From contig CAYOQO010000001.1 in NCBI GenBank assembly GCA_964406135.1, positions 1 through 64,000 on the forward strand: a stretch of 64,000 nt of DNA, read 5' to 3'. Position numbers and translations under genes: made by a program. This document shows, in pieces, positions 25,500-34,800 of the stretch. Numbering within the stretch: the first letter of the stretch is position 1; each line of letters opens with the position of its first letter. The notes below the pieces were generated by a model. The model was not told where the DNA came from, did not search any database, and saw nothing but the letters and a program-made list of their open reading frames with translations. This DNA is from JACPFN01 sp964406135 (GTDB lineage: Bacteria; Babelota; Babeliae; Babelales; Chromulinivoraceae).

Positions 25500-26015
25500 A
25501 TGAACTTATTTTTAATCATATTATTTTTTATAAATTCGATGCCAATTCTAGCTTTGGATGAAAATTTTAACTTTGATACTCTTAATTTCAACGAGGATCA
25601 TGATTTTGAAAGTCGACCAATTGATTTTAAGAATCATTTTTCTGATCAAGAGCCACCAAAATTTGAAAAAAAACAAAAAGAATCTGTAAAAGTATCAAAA
25701 TTAAAATTAGAGCAGCCAAAAACAGTGGAACATGTTGGTTATCGCAGCTTTGGATTTCACGAAATCCATGAATTTCAATCGCGACCGGTTGAGTGGGTTA
25801 ACTTTGAGCATTTTGATGTGGATAAAAAATTGAATATGCAAAAAAAAGAGTATAAAAATATAATTGCTCCTAAAAAAATAGCTAAAATGAAAACATTGCA
25901 AGAAAAGCAGTTATTAAAAATTAATCGAGCAAAAGAGATTGAAAACTTGTCACAAAAAAATGAGGCTGAGGTCAATGCAGCGCTTGATCGAATCGTTTTA
26001 GATTTCAATTCTTAA
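25500..26015 (+). CDS. exported charged protein with internal repeat
   Basis: 171 residues from the ATG at 25500, behind AGGGGGAAC. Signal peptide ends PILALDE. Two similar segments occur: DHDFESRPIDFKNHF (about residue 30) and IHEFQSRPVEWVNFEHF (about 85). The rest is Lys/Glu-rich and helical. It begins a run of two small exported genes. Function unknown. Confidence 0.7.
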   Translation: MNLFLIILFFINSMPILALDENFNFDTLNFNEDHDFESRPIDFKNHFSDQEPPKFEKKQKESVKVSKLKLEQPKTVEHVGYRSFGFHEIHEFQSRPVEWVNFEHFDVDKKLNMQKKEYKNIIAPKKIAKMKTLQEKQLLKINRAKEIENLSQKNEAEVNAALDRIVLDFNS

Positions 26016-26037
26016 ATAAAAAAGGGGCTTGTTTTTT

Positions 26038-26972
26038 ATGATGAAGAAAAATCTGTTTTTAATGTTGATATTTGTTGTAACAAATTTTATTGATGCAGGT
26101 GATCGTAAAATTTCAAAATTGCCAAAATTTAATCAACCAAAATCAAATATGCCAAAATCGGTGCTTGCAAAAACTCCAAAAATTGCAGAAAAAAGTCCTG
26201 AAAATGCATTGCCAAAATTTGATAATTTGAATGATGGAGGTGAAAAAATTGAATCATCGCGATCATCAACAAGTGTTTCTGATGAAGAAAAAAATAAAAC
26301 AAATGTAAATGTTGATAATTTGCGAATGAATTTAAATAGTAAATTCGATCAAAATAGAAAGGCTTGGAATGAAAAATTATTGTCAAATGTTGATAAATTA
26401 GATCAAAAATTAGAAGAGCAAGAAGAAGATTTAGATTCGTTGCGAGAAGAAGCGCGACTTAAATTAAAAATGAGGCAATTGTTGGTTGATCATTTTAGAA
26501 ATCATTCGCAAGAAGAAGAAAGTGCTCGTTTTGATATTGAACAAGAACAAAAATCCTTAAATAATATTTTTGTGAATCATGCAAAAATATTAGTTAATCA
26601 TGCAGAAATATTAAAAGATATGAATGAAAAAAATAAATTAATAAAATCTATGCAAGATAGCCTTAAACGGCAAGAGCAATTTAAAAAATTGAAACAATTT
26701 AATCTTCCTCAACAAAAAAAACAANNNNNNNNNNNNNNNNNNNNNNNNNNNNNNNNNNNNNNNNNNNNNNNNNNNNNNNNNNNNNNNNNNNNNNNNNNNN
26801 NNNNNNNNNNNNNNNNNNNNNNNNGCAAGAGCAATTTAAAAAATTGAAACAATTTAATCTTCCTCAACAAAAAAAACAAAGTTGGTATGAGTGGATTAAA
26901 GAAAATGTACATCATGCGTTTGGCAGAAATCCACAGCCAAAAGAGATTGATTTAGATACTTTAGAAGATTAA
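26038..26972 (+). CDS. exported coiled-coil protein across an assembly gap
   Basis: From the ATG at 26038 the frame is open to the gap: a signal peptide, a Lys/Pro/Ser-rich stretch, then a long Glu/Gln/Lys coiled coil. The 55 bases before the gap are repeated exactly after it. If that overlap is merged, the frame continues as SWYEWIKEN...LDTLED and stops at 26970, giving about 259 residues. Read literally through 100 N the frame breaks early, so the merged reading is better. The stop overlaps the convergent trkA stop by four bases. Function unknown. Confidence 0.72.
26670..26724. repeat. 55-bp exact repeat, left of gap
   Basis: Identical over all 55 bases to 26825-26879. A 55-base exact overlap is what contig ends share when built with k = 55. 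Confidence 0.95.
26725..26824. other. scaffold gap (100 N), probably artefactual
   Basis: Placeholder gap flanked by an exact 55-bp direct duplication; merging the flanks restores an open frame. Confidence 0.95.
26825..26879. repeat. 55-bp exact repeat, right of gap
   Basis: Second copy of 26670-26724. Confidence 0.95.
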
Positions 26973-27619
26973 TCTTTTTTATTTTTAATAAATTCTGCAA
27001 TGTCATCATTTTTTCCTGATATTGCGAGTTCATCATCATGCAAAATGGTATAGCTTTCATTGATCGATATAAATTCTTTATCACGTTTGACGCCAATGCA
27101 ATTGATTTTAAAGCTTGCAAAAAGATCAAGTTCTTTTATTTTTTTACCGACAAAGGCTTGTGGTGCTTTAACTAATCCAATGGAAAATGTTTTGCTGAGT
27201 CGTGATAAATTATTGAATGGAGAGCTTAAAGTATCTGCTAAGGCAATTGCGGTTTCTTGTTCTGGACGTATCACAAGATCAACCTTGAGAAGATCTAAAA
27301 TTTCTTTTTGAGTTTGAGATGTTGCACGTGCAATAACTTTAACATGTTTGAATCGTTTTTTGATGATCGCAGCAATCAAAATTGATTGTGCAATATTTTC
27401 ACCAATTGCGATGATGGCAACATCAATTTCTTCAATGCCAATTGCTTCAAGTGATGAAGCATCAATAATTTCAGTACGAATTGCTTGAGTTACATAATTT
27501 TGAACTGCTGCAATTTCATGTTCATCTGCATCAATTGCCAAAACTTCTGCATTGTGTTCAGCTAAACTTTGTGCAAGTTGTTGTCCAAATCGACCAAGAC
27601 CAATGATACAAAATTTCAT
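26969..27619 (-). CDS. trkA: potassium uptake regulator TrkA/KtrA
   Basis: Cytoplasmic gating subunit of a Trk/Ktr potassium channel-like transporter. 216 residues: one RCK_N Rossmann domain with the nucleotide loop GLGRFGQQ (7-14) and acidic IDADEHE, then one TrkA_C domain. This single-module size is KtrA-like rather than the two-module E. coli TrkA. It lies directly upstream of the membrane subunit's gene in the opposite order of transcription: trkH is read first, then trkA, 65 bases later. Confidence 0.93.
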   Translation of the reverse strand: MKFCIIGLGRFGQQLAQSLAEHNAEVLAIDADEHEIAAVQNYVTQAIRTEIIDASSLEAIGIEEIDVAIIAIGENIAQSILIAAIIKKRFKHVKVIARATSQTQKEILDLLKVDLVIRPEQETAIALADTLSSPFNNLSRLSKTFSIGLVKAPQAFVGKKIKELDLFASFKINCIGVKRDKEFISINESYTILHDDELAISGKNDDIAEFIKNKKD

Positions 27620-27643
27620 ATTTTTTTCCTATTTTTTCTTGTC

Positions 27644-27664
27644 ATCCTGGACGTGATCCAGGAT
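27644..27664. repeat. small palindrome, GTCATCCTGGA type
   Basis: 8-bp stem ATCCTGGA/TCCAGGAT with a 5-base loop, between trkH and trkA. The GTCATCCTGGA...GATCCAGGATC wording resembles short palindromes common in several obligate intracellular and other bacterial genomes. Only one copy is seen here. Confidence 0.7.
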
Positions 27665-27684
27665 CCAGCAATTTATAAAAATTT

Positions 27685-29022
27685 TTAACCTAAAATGACA
27701 TGTTCTTTTGGATACGAAATATCTCGGAGTTCACTAATACGTTTAATACTTAAAATAATTGCAAGAGCTCCAATTCGTCCAATGATCATGGAAATGATCA
27801 TAAAACATTTTCCAAGTGTTGAAAATTCTGCAGGATCTTTAATTGTTATTCCATTGTTTGAAAATGCTGCAAACGCACTAAACATAATATCAATAAAATT
27901 CCAATTGCTCTCTGTGATCAGTAAACAAAATGTGATTAAAGTGATCCAAGATAAGCTGAGTGCGATAATGGCCATTGCTTTGTATACTTGATCATCCACA
28001 ATGTGACGACCATACAGCATAGCATGACGTTTACCTTGAATAGCAGCTTTAATTATTGCTAAATAAATTGCAAATACACTTGTTTTAATACCACTACCAG
28101 TTGAAAGTGGTGCAGATCCGATAAACATAGAAAGCATGGCAAGTACCAATGTTGCCAAATGCACCGTGGCAAATGAAACTAAAACGAAACCGGTACTTTT
28201 CATGGCAATACCGGTAAATAAAACGACATATAATTTTTGAGTCCATGGCATATCTGCCAGAGTATGATTTCGTTCTAGCATCCAAAATAGAATTGAAGCA
28301 ATAAGACTTGTTACGACGTAGGTCCGTAAAACTAATTTGGTATGCCAACTAATGCCTTTGCAGGGTAATAATCGAAAATATTTATTACTAATTTCATGCC
28401 ATGTAACAAATCCTAATCCACCAATGATCATGAGAAAAATTGTGGTAATAATGATTAAGGGATTGTGATTATATTCAATCATTTTGTCGGGAAATAAACA
28501 AAATCCTGCATTACAAAATGAAGAAACAGAATGAAATACTGACATGAAAATAGCTTTTCTTACAGGATATGCTTGCAACATCGTGGGAAAAATTATCAAA
28601 GCTCCAACTATTTCGGTGATAGCTGTTAATTTAAGAATAAAAAACAATGTTTGTTTGGTATCTTTAAAGCTTTTAAGTGATAGAATTTCGCTTGCAATAA
28701 CTTGGGTATAAATTCCCAAATTTGAAAACATATAGACAAAACTTAAGCTTAACGTCATCAGTCCAAGTCCGCCAAGTTGCATAAGGCATAAAATGATCAT
28801 GTGCCCAATGCATGAAAAATTTTCAAGAGGGGTTGTGGTTAAACCTGTAACCGTGGTCAATGATGCTGAGGTGAAAAAAAGATCAATGAATGGAATTTCT
28901 GTTAATCTGCAAACAGGAAGTGCCAGGAGTAATGCACCCAGAAATGTTGATAACAAAAGTGAGAGCAAAATCATATGCTGAGGGTAATATTTTAAAAAAT
29001 ATCGGCCGTGCGTTGCAATCAT
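27685..29022 (-). CDS. potassium transporter membrane subunit TrkH/KtrB
   Basis: Potassium-translocating membrane protein with four P-loop-like repeats. 445 residues, KtrB-like length. Selectivity-loop glycines are visible in TTVTGLTTT, SSFCNAGFCL, MKSTGFV and FSNNGITI. About ten hydrophobic helices. Pairs with the trkA gene 65 bases downstream, forming a two-gene operon. Confidence 0.92.
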   Translation of the reverse strand: MIATHGRYFLKYYPQHMILLSLLLSTFLGALLLALPVCRLTEIPFIDLFFTSASLTTVTGLTTTPLENFSCIGHMIILCLMQLGGLGLMTLSLSFVYMFSNLGIYTQVIASEILSLKSFKDTKQTLFFILKLTAITEIVGALIIFPTMLQAYPVRKAIFMSVFHSVSSFCNAGFCLFPDKMIEYNHNPLIIITTIFLMIIGGLGFVTWHEISNKYFRLLPCKGISWHTKLVLRTYVVTSLIASILFWMLERNHTLADMPWTQKLYVVLFTGIAMKSTGFVLVSFATVHLATLVLAMLSMFIGSAPLSTGSGIKTSVFAIYLAIIKAAIQGKRHAMLYGRHIVDDQVYKAMAIIALSLSWITLITFCLLITESNWNFIDIMFSAFAAFSNNGITIKDPAEFSTLGKCFMIISMIIGRIGALAIILSIKRISELRDISYPKEHVILG

Positions 29023-29113
29023 AGCATTCCTTTTTTTTCAAATAACATAAACACTATCATACTGATTTTTTTCATAAGGGGTCAATGTCTGTTGCCAGAT
29101 TCTACAATTGTTA

Positions 29114-30445
29114 TCAGGCTGACAAGATTTTTTGCAGATAATTTGCAGTTTGATCGATTTTGATACGCTCTTGTGCCCCAGTATCTCGATGGCGAGCTGT
29201 GATGGTTTGATCTTCAAGCGTTTGAAAATCAACGGTAAAGCAGATTGGTGTTCCGATTTCATCGTTGCGACGATATCGTTTACCAATGGATCCAGATTCA
29301 TCAAATTCAATATGAATAAACTGTTTTTTTAAATCGTGATAAAGTTTTTCTGCAGGTTCGTTAAGTTTTTTGATGAGTGGAAGTACACAAGCTTTGATCG
29401 GAGCAATTGATGGATGTAGTTTGAGTACTACGCGTGTTTCGCCATCCATCACATCTTCATGGTACGCATCAAACAGAAGTGTTAAAAATAATCGTTCAAC
29501 GCCTACAGAAGTTTCTACAACTGTTGGCATTTCGCTCGTGCCAGTTTCTTGATCAAAAACTGACTGGTCTTTTCCAGAATGTTTGCTGTGTTGTGTCAAG
29601 TCAAATGTGCCACGATGTGCAATTCCTTCAAGCTCTTTGAATCCAAAAGGAAATTCATATTCAACATCAAAGGTGCATTTACTATAATGTGATAATTTTT
29701 CTTGCGGATGTTGATACATGCGAATTTTTTTCATATTTAGGCCAATGATTGCATAAAATGCTTTGCGTTTTTCAACCCAGTAGTTAAAAGCATCCATGCT
29801 GGTTGCATCTTTGCAAAACCATTCAAGTTCCATTTGTTCAAATTCTCGCATACGAAATAAAAATTGTTTTGGAGTAATTTCGTTTCGAAATGCCTTACCA
29901 ATTTGAGCAACACCAAATGGTAGTTTTGTGCGTGATGTCGATACAATATTTTTAAATTGTACAAAAATTGTTTGAGCTGTTTCTGGCCTTAGGTATGCTT
30001 TGGTGCTTTCATCTTGAAGTGCGCCCAGGTTAGTTTGAAACATTAAATTAAAATCACGAATGTCGGTCCAAGATTTAATGCCGCATGATGGACATGGTTT
30101 TTCAACGTTGATGTTGTCATCATCAGTTCTGAATCGTTTTTTACAATTCATACAGTCAATCATTGGATCATGAAAATTTTCGATATGCCCTGAAGCTTTC
30201 CACATTGCCTGAGGTCCAATGAGTGAACCATCAAGAAAGAAAATTTCGCCCAAATTATTATCAATAATCGATTTTTTCCAAGCTTCTTTGATATTGCATT
30301 TCATCAAATATCCTAAATGACCAAAATCATAAATTCCATTGATCCCACCATAAATATCGGCAGCTGGGAATACAAAACCTTTACGTTTACATAAAGATAC
30401 GATTTTATCAAGGGTTACAACGGGATTGGTCATTTCATTTGACAT
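29114..30445 (-). CDS. glyS: glycyl-tRNA synthetase, single-chain type
   Basis: Class II synthetase of the homodimeric (archaeal/eukaryal/Gram-positive) type. From the ATG at 30445 it has 443 residues. Motifs: FVFPAADIYGGINGIYDFGHLGYL at the N-terminus in pieces, the FMFQTNLGA-like LMFQTNLGA, RPETAQTIFVQFKN, the QIGKAFRNEI motif 2, REFEQMELEWFC, and the C-terminal anticodon-binding domain from about 345. A CxxC/CxxC zinc cluster is kept (CMNCKKRF, CPSCGIK). 21 further upstream codons are open but lack family similarity. Confidence 0.95.
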   Translation of the reverse strand: MSNEMTNPVVTLDKIVSLCKRKGFVFPAADIYGGINGIYDFGHLGYLMKCNIKEAWKKSIIDNNLGEIFFLDGSLIGPQAMWKASGHIENFHDPMIDCMNCKKRFRTDDDNINVEKPCPSCGIKSWTDIRDFNLMFQTNLGALQDESTKAYLRPETAQTIFVQFKNIVSTSRTKLPFGVAQIGKAFRNEITPKQFLFRMREFEQMELEWFCKDATSMDAFNYWVEKRKAFYAIIGLNMKKIRMYQHPQEKLSHYSKCTFDVEYEFPFGFKELEGIAHRGTFDLTQHSKHSGKDQSVFDQETGTSEMPTVVETSVGVERLFLTLLFDAYHEDVMDGETRVVLKLHPSIAPIKACVLPLIKKLNEPAEKLYHDLKKQFIHIEFDESGSIGKRYRRNDEIGTPICFTVDFQTLEDQTITARHRDTGAQERIKIDQTANYLQKILSA

Positions 30446-30513
30446 ACAATTTTTCCAATTCTTTTCTTTTGAAATCTTGATCAAAGCTTCTGGTCTTAAC
30501 TGTAACACAGATA

Positions 30514-30630
30514 GCTGTTTTGTAAATGAAAGGGGCGCTGAAACTCTTGTTTTTTATGATAGAAATAAGTTATTTTGAAAAAAAGTGTTAATTTTTTAGG
30601 AAAGGTTTGGGGTATGTTGAAGCGTCAAAA
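30514..30630. repeat. duplicated leader and signal sequence, copy 1
   Basis: Shares TTTTGTAAATGAAAGGGG, CGCTGAAACTCTTG and the start region (ATG TTG AAG CGT CAA AA) with 32839-32956. It covers promoter, ribosome site and first codons of the gene at 30614. Confidence 0.85.
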
Positions 30631-31753
30631 GTTGTTTATGGCTATGGTTAGTTTATTGATAGTTAACTTTGGATCAAATTTGGGTAATGTGGAGTCTGAT
30701 TATGAACCAAATATCATGAATAAGGTTGATGTTGCAGAGCGAAATATAGCTCGATATCATGCAGAAATGGCGGAACATCAACGAGTGCAAGATTGGGGTA
30801 AAAAATCATTAAAAGATAAACTTTCTTCAATTTCTTTGTTTCGAAATCGCAATACTTATTCTGATGCATCACATAATCGTAGTACGGTTAGCTTGAGTGA
30901 GGCATTAAAATTCACCTTTGGCAAACGATTTGCTGCTGATGATTTAATTGTAAAGGCTCGGAAAGAATCTTCGGCAAGAGATGTTTTGGATGCACAATTT
31001 AAAAAAAATGTAGAAAAATATATAAAGAAACAAGAACAAGATGCTTTAACAAAAAAGCAAGAATTAGAAAAATCTAAAAACAGAGAGAAATTTGCAGAAA
31101 ATATTGTAAAGGAAAAAGCTCTGTTTGCAAAAGATTTACGTCATGATAATCGTTGGATGGATATTTCAAAAGAACTTATCAGGGATGGAAAAGAGGGAAT
31201 AAGTTATGATGACTATCAAAAGAAAGTAGACCAGTACGTTCTTGTGTATAATGAAGCTATAAAATTATTAAAAGATGGCTATGAAAATCAAGAAAATCCA
31301 AATTTAGATGAATATGCGAAAAAAATCATCACTATGCGTAGAGTATTGCGTAATCAATTTTATGAAAGTTTTGATTTAGCTATTCCACATGAATTGCGTG
31401 AATATGGAACGCAAGATAATTTGATTATGCAAGCTCAGCGAAATCTTGCAAAAAGCAAAAGTGATCAGTTAGTTCAAGGCGTGTATCATGATCATACACA
31501 ATCAATTGATAAGTATTTAACTACATTACGTTTTGATTCAAAATTTATTGAAACTCGCGGTATTACAATTCCTGATCAATCTGAAATTGAGCAGGCTTAT
31601 AATAAAGAACTTAAAAATTTAAATGAATTAAATCTTGCTGAGGATGTGAAAAATCGAGAGCTTACACGTTTAAAAGAAGCAAAAAATTATTTCGACATTA
31701 TTTTGCCTTCATATGTAGCTCGAGCTGTTCTTAAGGCAAGAATACGATCATAA
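30614..31753 (+). CDS. exported protein with degenerate J-domain
   Basis: About 379 residues from the ATG at 30614, behind AAAGGTTTGGGGT. Signal peptide (MLKRQKLF then hydrophobic). Charged helical body. The last 80 residues (ITIPDQSEIEQAYNKEL...LKEAKNYFDIIL) align with the J-domain end of the next gene, but the HPD loop is replaced by NLNELNLAEDVKN, so Hsp70 stimulation is not expected. An N-terminal segment (KDKLSSIS...SLSEALKFTFGK) also matches the next protein, so the two are paralogues. 20 bases separate them. Confidence 0.78.
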   Translation: MLKRQKLFMAMVSLLIVNFGSNLGNVESDYEPNIMNKVDVAERNIARYHAEMAEHQRVQDWGKKSLKDKLSSISLFRNRNTYSDASHNRSTVSLSEALKFTFGKRFAADDLIVKARKESSARDVLDAQFKKNVEKYIKKQEQDALTKKQELEKSKNREKFAENIVKEKALFAKDLRHDNRWMDISKELIRDGKEGISYDDYQKKVDQYVLVYNEAIKLLKDGYENQENPNLDEYAKKIITMRRVLRNQFYESFDLAIPHELREYGTQDNLIMQAQRNLAKSKSDQLVQGVYHDHTQSIDKYLTTLRFDSKFIETRGITIPDQSEIEQAYNKELKNLNELNLAEDVKNRELTRLKEAKNYFDIILPSYVARAVLKARIRS

Positions 31754-31773
31754 ATTTTTGAAAGGGTGGGTTT

Positions 31774-32811
31774 ATGTTAAAAAATCAAAAATTATTCATA
31801 ATTTTTTTAATGTTTTATATTTCACAATCTTTGGATGCTGAAATTCCAGAATTTTCAAGTGATTTGGAATCATATTCAAAAACGTCTCATACATCAATGC
31901 TTACTTTTGATGCACGAAATGAAGCTCGAATTGAAGCTGAGCGAAATGAAAATAATCGTATTGATAAATTTAAAAAATCTTCATTTTTGGACAAAATTAA
32001 AAGCCTAACTTCAGGTAAAGTTAGTTTGAAAGAAGCATGGACTGGTAAGCCAGATGCTCAAAAAGTTGCTTTAGCTCGAAGTAAGGCTGCTTTTAAAGTA
32101 ACAGATTTTGAAACTCAAAATAAAATTTTTATTGAAAAGCCAGAAGAAAGTGATGCTGCATTATTTGAAATGCATATGACACCAGAAGAGATAAAATATC
32201 AAAAAGAAACTGCAGCGCGTGAAGTTCATATGGAGCGGATGGAAGCAGAACGAAAAAAAGCTCAAGCAGATGCTAAAGCGAAGGTAGAGGCTGAAGCGCG
32301 AGCTAAAGCTCAAGCAGAAGCAAAATTGAAAGCAGAGACAGAAATTAAAGTAAAATTGAAAGCTGAAACAGAGGCGCGAGCAAAAAAAGAAGCAAAAATG
32401 AGAGCTGATCAAGAAAATTTAAAAAGAATACTTGAAGAATCTCGAGAAAAAAAGCGTCAACAAGAATTAAAAGAACAAGAAGAAAGAGAAGTTAAATTTC
32501 AAAAATATTTAAAAGAAAATGAATCGCTTTTTAAAAGGTTAGTAATTAAAAATTTTAAAGAAGAAATAAATGAAAATTTACGAACTATAGGTTTTACGCC
32601 TGAGTATATTGATTCTCGTGGTGATCAAATTCCAACAGAGTCTGAAATATCAAAAGTTTATAGAAAAAAATTATTGCAAGTCCATCCAGATAAAGGTGGA
32701 TCCAAAGAAGACACTCAAAAAGTGATTAATGCTAAAGATTTTTTGATTGATAATTTGCCAAACAAAATCAATGTTATAGTTAATCAGATCGCGCGTAATA
32801 ATTTTAAATAA
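31774..32811 (+). CDS. exported J-domain protein
   Basis: 345 residues. Signal peptide ends SLDAEI. A long Ala/Lys/Glu helical region (about 145-240) with repeating AEA/KAK pattern is followed by a C-terminal J-domain: ESEISKVYRKKLLQVHPDKGG, broken as EISKVYRKKLL and QVHPDKGGS, with His304-Pro305-Asp306, then INAKDFLIDNL. The HPD loop stimulates Hsp70 ATPase. With an export signal the partner would be outside the cytoplasm, possibly a host Hsp70; that is inference. Start ATG follows AAAGGGTGGG. Confidence 0.85.
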   Translation: MLKNQKLFIIFLMFYISQSLDAEIPEFSSDLESYSKTSHTSMLTFDARNEARIEAERNENNRIDKFKKSSFLDKIKSLTSGKVSLKEAWTGKPDAQKVALARSKAAFKVTDFETQNKIFIEKPEESDAALFEMHMTPEEIKYQKETAAREVHMERMEAERKKAQADAKAKVEAEARAKAQAEAKLKAETEIKVKLKAETEARAKKEAKMRADQENLKRILEESREKKRQQELKEQEEREVKFQKYLKENESLFKRLVIKNFKEEINENLRTIGFTPEYIDSRGDQIPTESEISKVYRKKLLQVHPDKGGSKEDTQKVINAKDFLIDNLPNKINVIVNQIARNNFK

Positions 32812-32838
32812 AATTTTAACTTAGTAATTATAGCACGG

Positions 32839-32956
32839 GCTGTTTTGTAAATGAAAGGGGCGCTGAAACTCTTGTTTTTCAACATGCAAATGAGTTATTT
32901 TGAAGAAAAGTTTTCATTTTTTTATGGGAGGGTTGGGGTATGTTGAAGCGTCAAAA
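32839..32956. repeat. duplicated leader and signal sequence, copy 2
   Basis: Partner of 30514-30630, upstream of and into the gene at 32940. Confidence 0.85.
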
Positions 32957-33662
32957 ATTATTAACATTATTTTTGCTTACATTATGGGCTGCTATGGTTG
33001 AAGGATTAGGAAAAAAAGTTACTTGGGATTCTGATATGTGGGCTCTTGAATTGCAAAAGAATCGTTTTGGAATGATGGAAAATCTTCCACTTCAGCATCG
33101 ACAAAAGAAGTTAACAGATAAGCAGCAAAAAAACATAAAGCCTCTTGTAGCACTTGATAAGATAGAAGCTTTTGAGAGTATGACTGAAGAACAATTAAAA
33201 GAGGTAATTGAAAAAATTTTTAATAATTCACTAAGTGAGTCCGGTGATTTTTCAGTAGAGGATTTTTTAAAGAGTACTTCCAAACGTTTTTTTGAAGTTG
33301 TTTGCTTGAATAAAAAAATATTAGAGCAATATGTCAAATGGTTTAAGGATCGATTCATTTCCGCTATTGGTCAAAATTTGGACAATAAAATTGAAGAAGA
33401 ATCTTTAGATTTATTGAAAACGCGACTTGGTCTGCAAATTCAATCTTTTTCAAAAAGAGAGATTGCTCGATTAAACAAATTAAAAGAAAGTAAAGAACTA
33501 GCAGATTCGAATCTTGAAGCAGATATTAAAAGAGCATTGATTGAAGAAGAAAATTTTCGCCAAAAAGAATTCGATTTTGAGCAAAGGGATTCTGTAGAAA
33601 AATCTTTAAGGAGTCCAAAAAGCTCTTCCAATTTTCAAGATTTGGAAATTGGTGGTAATTGA
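32940..33662 (+). CDS. exported protein, unknown, shared leader
   Basis: 240 residues. Its first codons and upstream region duplicate those of the gene at 30614, so promoter and signal peptide were copied, but the mature protein is unrelated by eye. Mature part is Lys/Glu/Leu-rich and helical with no recognised domain. Start ATG behind GGGAGGGTTGGGG. Confidence 0.75.
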   Translation: MLKRQKLLTLFLLTLWAAMVEGLGKKVTWDSDMWALELQKNRFGMMENLPLQHRQKKLTDKQQKNIKPLVALDKIEAFESMTEEQLKEVIEKIFNNSLSESGDFSVEDFLKSTSKRFFEVVCLNKKILEQYVKWFKDRFISAIGQNLDNKIEEESLDLLKTRLGLQIQSFSKREIARLNKLKESKELADSNLEADIKRALIEEENFRQKEFDFEQRDSVEKSLRSPKSSSNFQDLEIGGN

Positions 33663-33729
33663 TCTGTAAAAACAATCAAAAAACTGCTACAGTGTTAATT
33701 CTTAGGGATTTTTAGAGGGGTTAAAAATT

Positions 33730-34659
33730 ATGGTAAGCAAAAAAATTATCATGTTGATGAGTATGTTTGTTGTGTTGCACGTGGATGCATCGCAAAATGA
33801 TAGTGATGACGATGATCTGTTAGCTTTCGGACCTGTGACATCAGCTCCAAAGCCATCTCAAAGGGCTGTAGCCTTGCCAGGTCAATTAGCAAAATCTTTA
33901 CAACAACCAGTACAACCGTTTCAGATTCAAAAAATTAGTTTAAAAAATGATCAAATTCCTTCTGTTGTTGCAAGAATTCAAGATGAATTGATTTTAAAAT
34001 TTACAGGTTTTATGAGCCCTGAACAAGTGCAAGAACTTTTAATAAAAGAAGGTTATTCGTCGTACGATCAAGCAACAATGCAAAAAATTGTCTATGCTAT
34101 TACCTATAATCTGCAAGATATTGAAGGACTTGCAGATGTTATGTATCAATCATTGTCGCAACGTTCAGATTTTGGATTTAGACCAACTGACAATGTACAT
34201 GCTCAAGAAAGATATTTGAAAAATTATTTACGAATGAAAAATAAAAGTACTTATATTTCAGATGAATTAACCAAAGCATTGATGCAACGATTTGCGTATG
34301 AAAAATTAAAAAAAGATGAATTTTTACAGTATGCAAATGATTTTTATGCTCGAATGATCCAGCATTCTGCCATTGATTCGTTATTGAATATAAAAGATAC
34401 AAAAGCGCGATTAAATAGTATAAAAAATGTTGTTCAAAGCCATTTTCAATATTCCTTAGATCCTGAAATTGTAAAACTTAGACATAGAGTACCTATAATT
34501 ATTATTCAAGATAATTTGCAAGCGCAAAAAGATGTACATGAACTTATTGATATGGTAGCTAAAAAAATTGGATTGCCAGCAAAAAGGCAATCAGAAGATC
34601 TTGGAAAAGAATTAGAAGAAAGGTTTAAACAATTGAGACCTCATCATAATAAGCAGTAA
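33730..34659 (+). CDS. exported helical protein, unknown
   Basis: 309 residues. Signal peptide ends HVDASQ; an Asp-rich stretch (NDSDDDD) and a Pro/Gln linker follow, then a mostly helical domain from about residue 75. Ribosome site GAGGGG. A terminator lies 50 bases past its stop. No family recognised. Confidence 0.75.
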   Translation: MVSKKIIMLMSMFVVLHVDASQNDSDDDDLLAFGPVTSAPKPSQRAVALPGQLAKSLQQPVQPFQIQKISLKNDQIPSVVARIQDELILKFTGFMSPEQVQELLIKEGYSSYDQATMQKIVYAITYNLQDIEGLADVMYQSLSQRSDFGFRPTDNVHAQERYLKNYLRMKNKSTYISDELTKALMQRFAYEKLKKDEFLQYANDFYARMIQHSAIDSLLNIKDTKARLNSIKNVVQSHFQYSLDPEIVKLRHRVPIIIIQDNLQAQKDVHELIDMVAKKIGLPAKRQSEDLGKELEERFKQLRPHHNKQ

Positions 34660-34710
34660 AAAATTCATACATTCAAAATAATTTTTTAAAATTTAATTTT
34701 TAAATGATAC

Positions 34711-34745
34711 GAGCCATTGATTGAAAAATTGATGGCTCTTTTTGT
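34711..34745 (+). terminator. intrinsic terminator
   Basis: Stem GAGCCAT/ATGGCTC with a 14-base loop and TTTTT, downstream of the gene ending at 34659. Confidence 0.8.
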
Positions 34746-34800
34746 GCTTTCAACTAAACTGAATCATGCTTTGTAATTGTATGACAAAAGAAAGGTGAGT

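Noticed and set aside
29038..29310. 90-codon frame overlapping glyS
   Set aside because: Out-of-frame shadow of the synthetase C-terminus.
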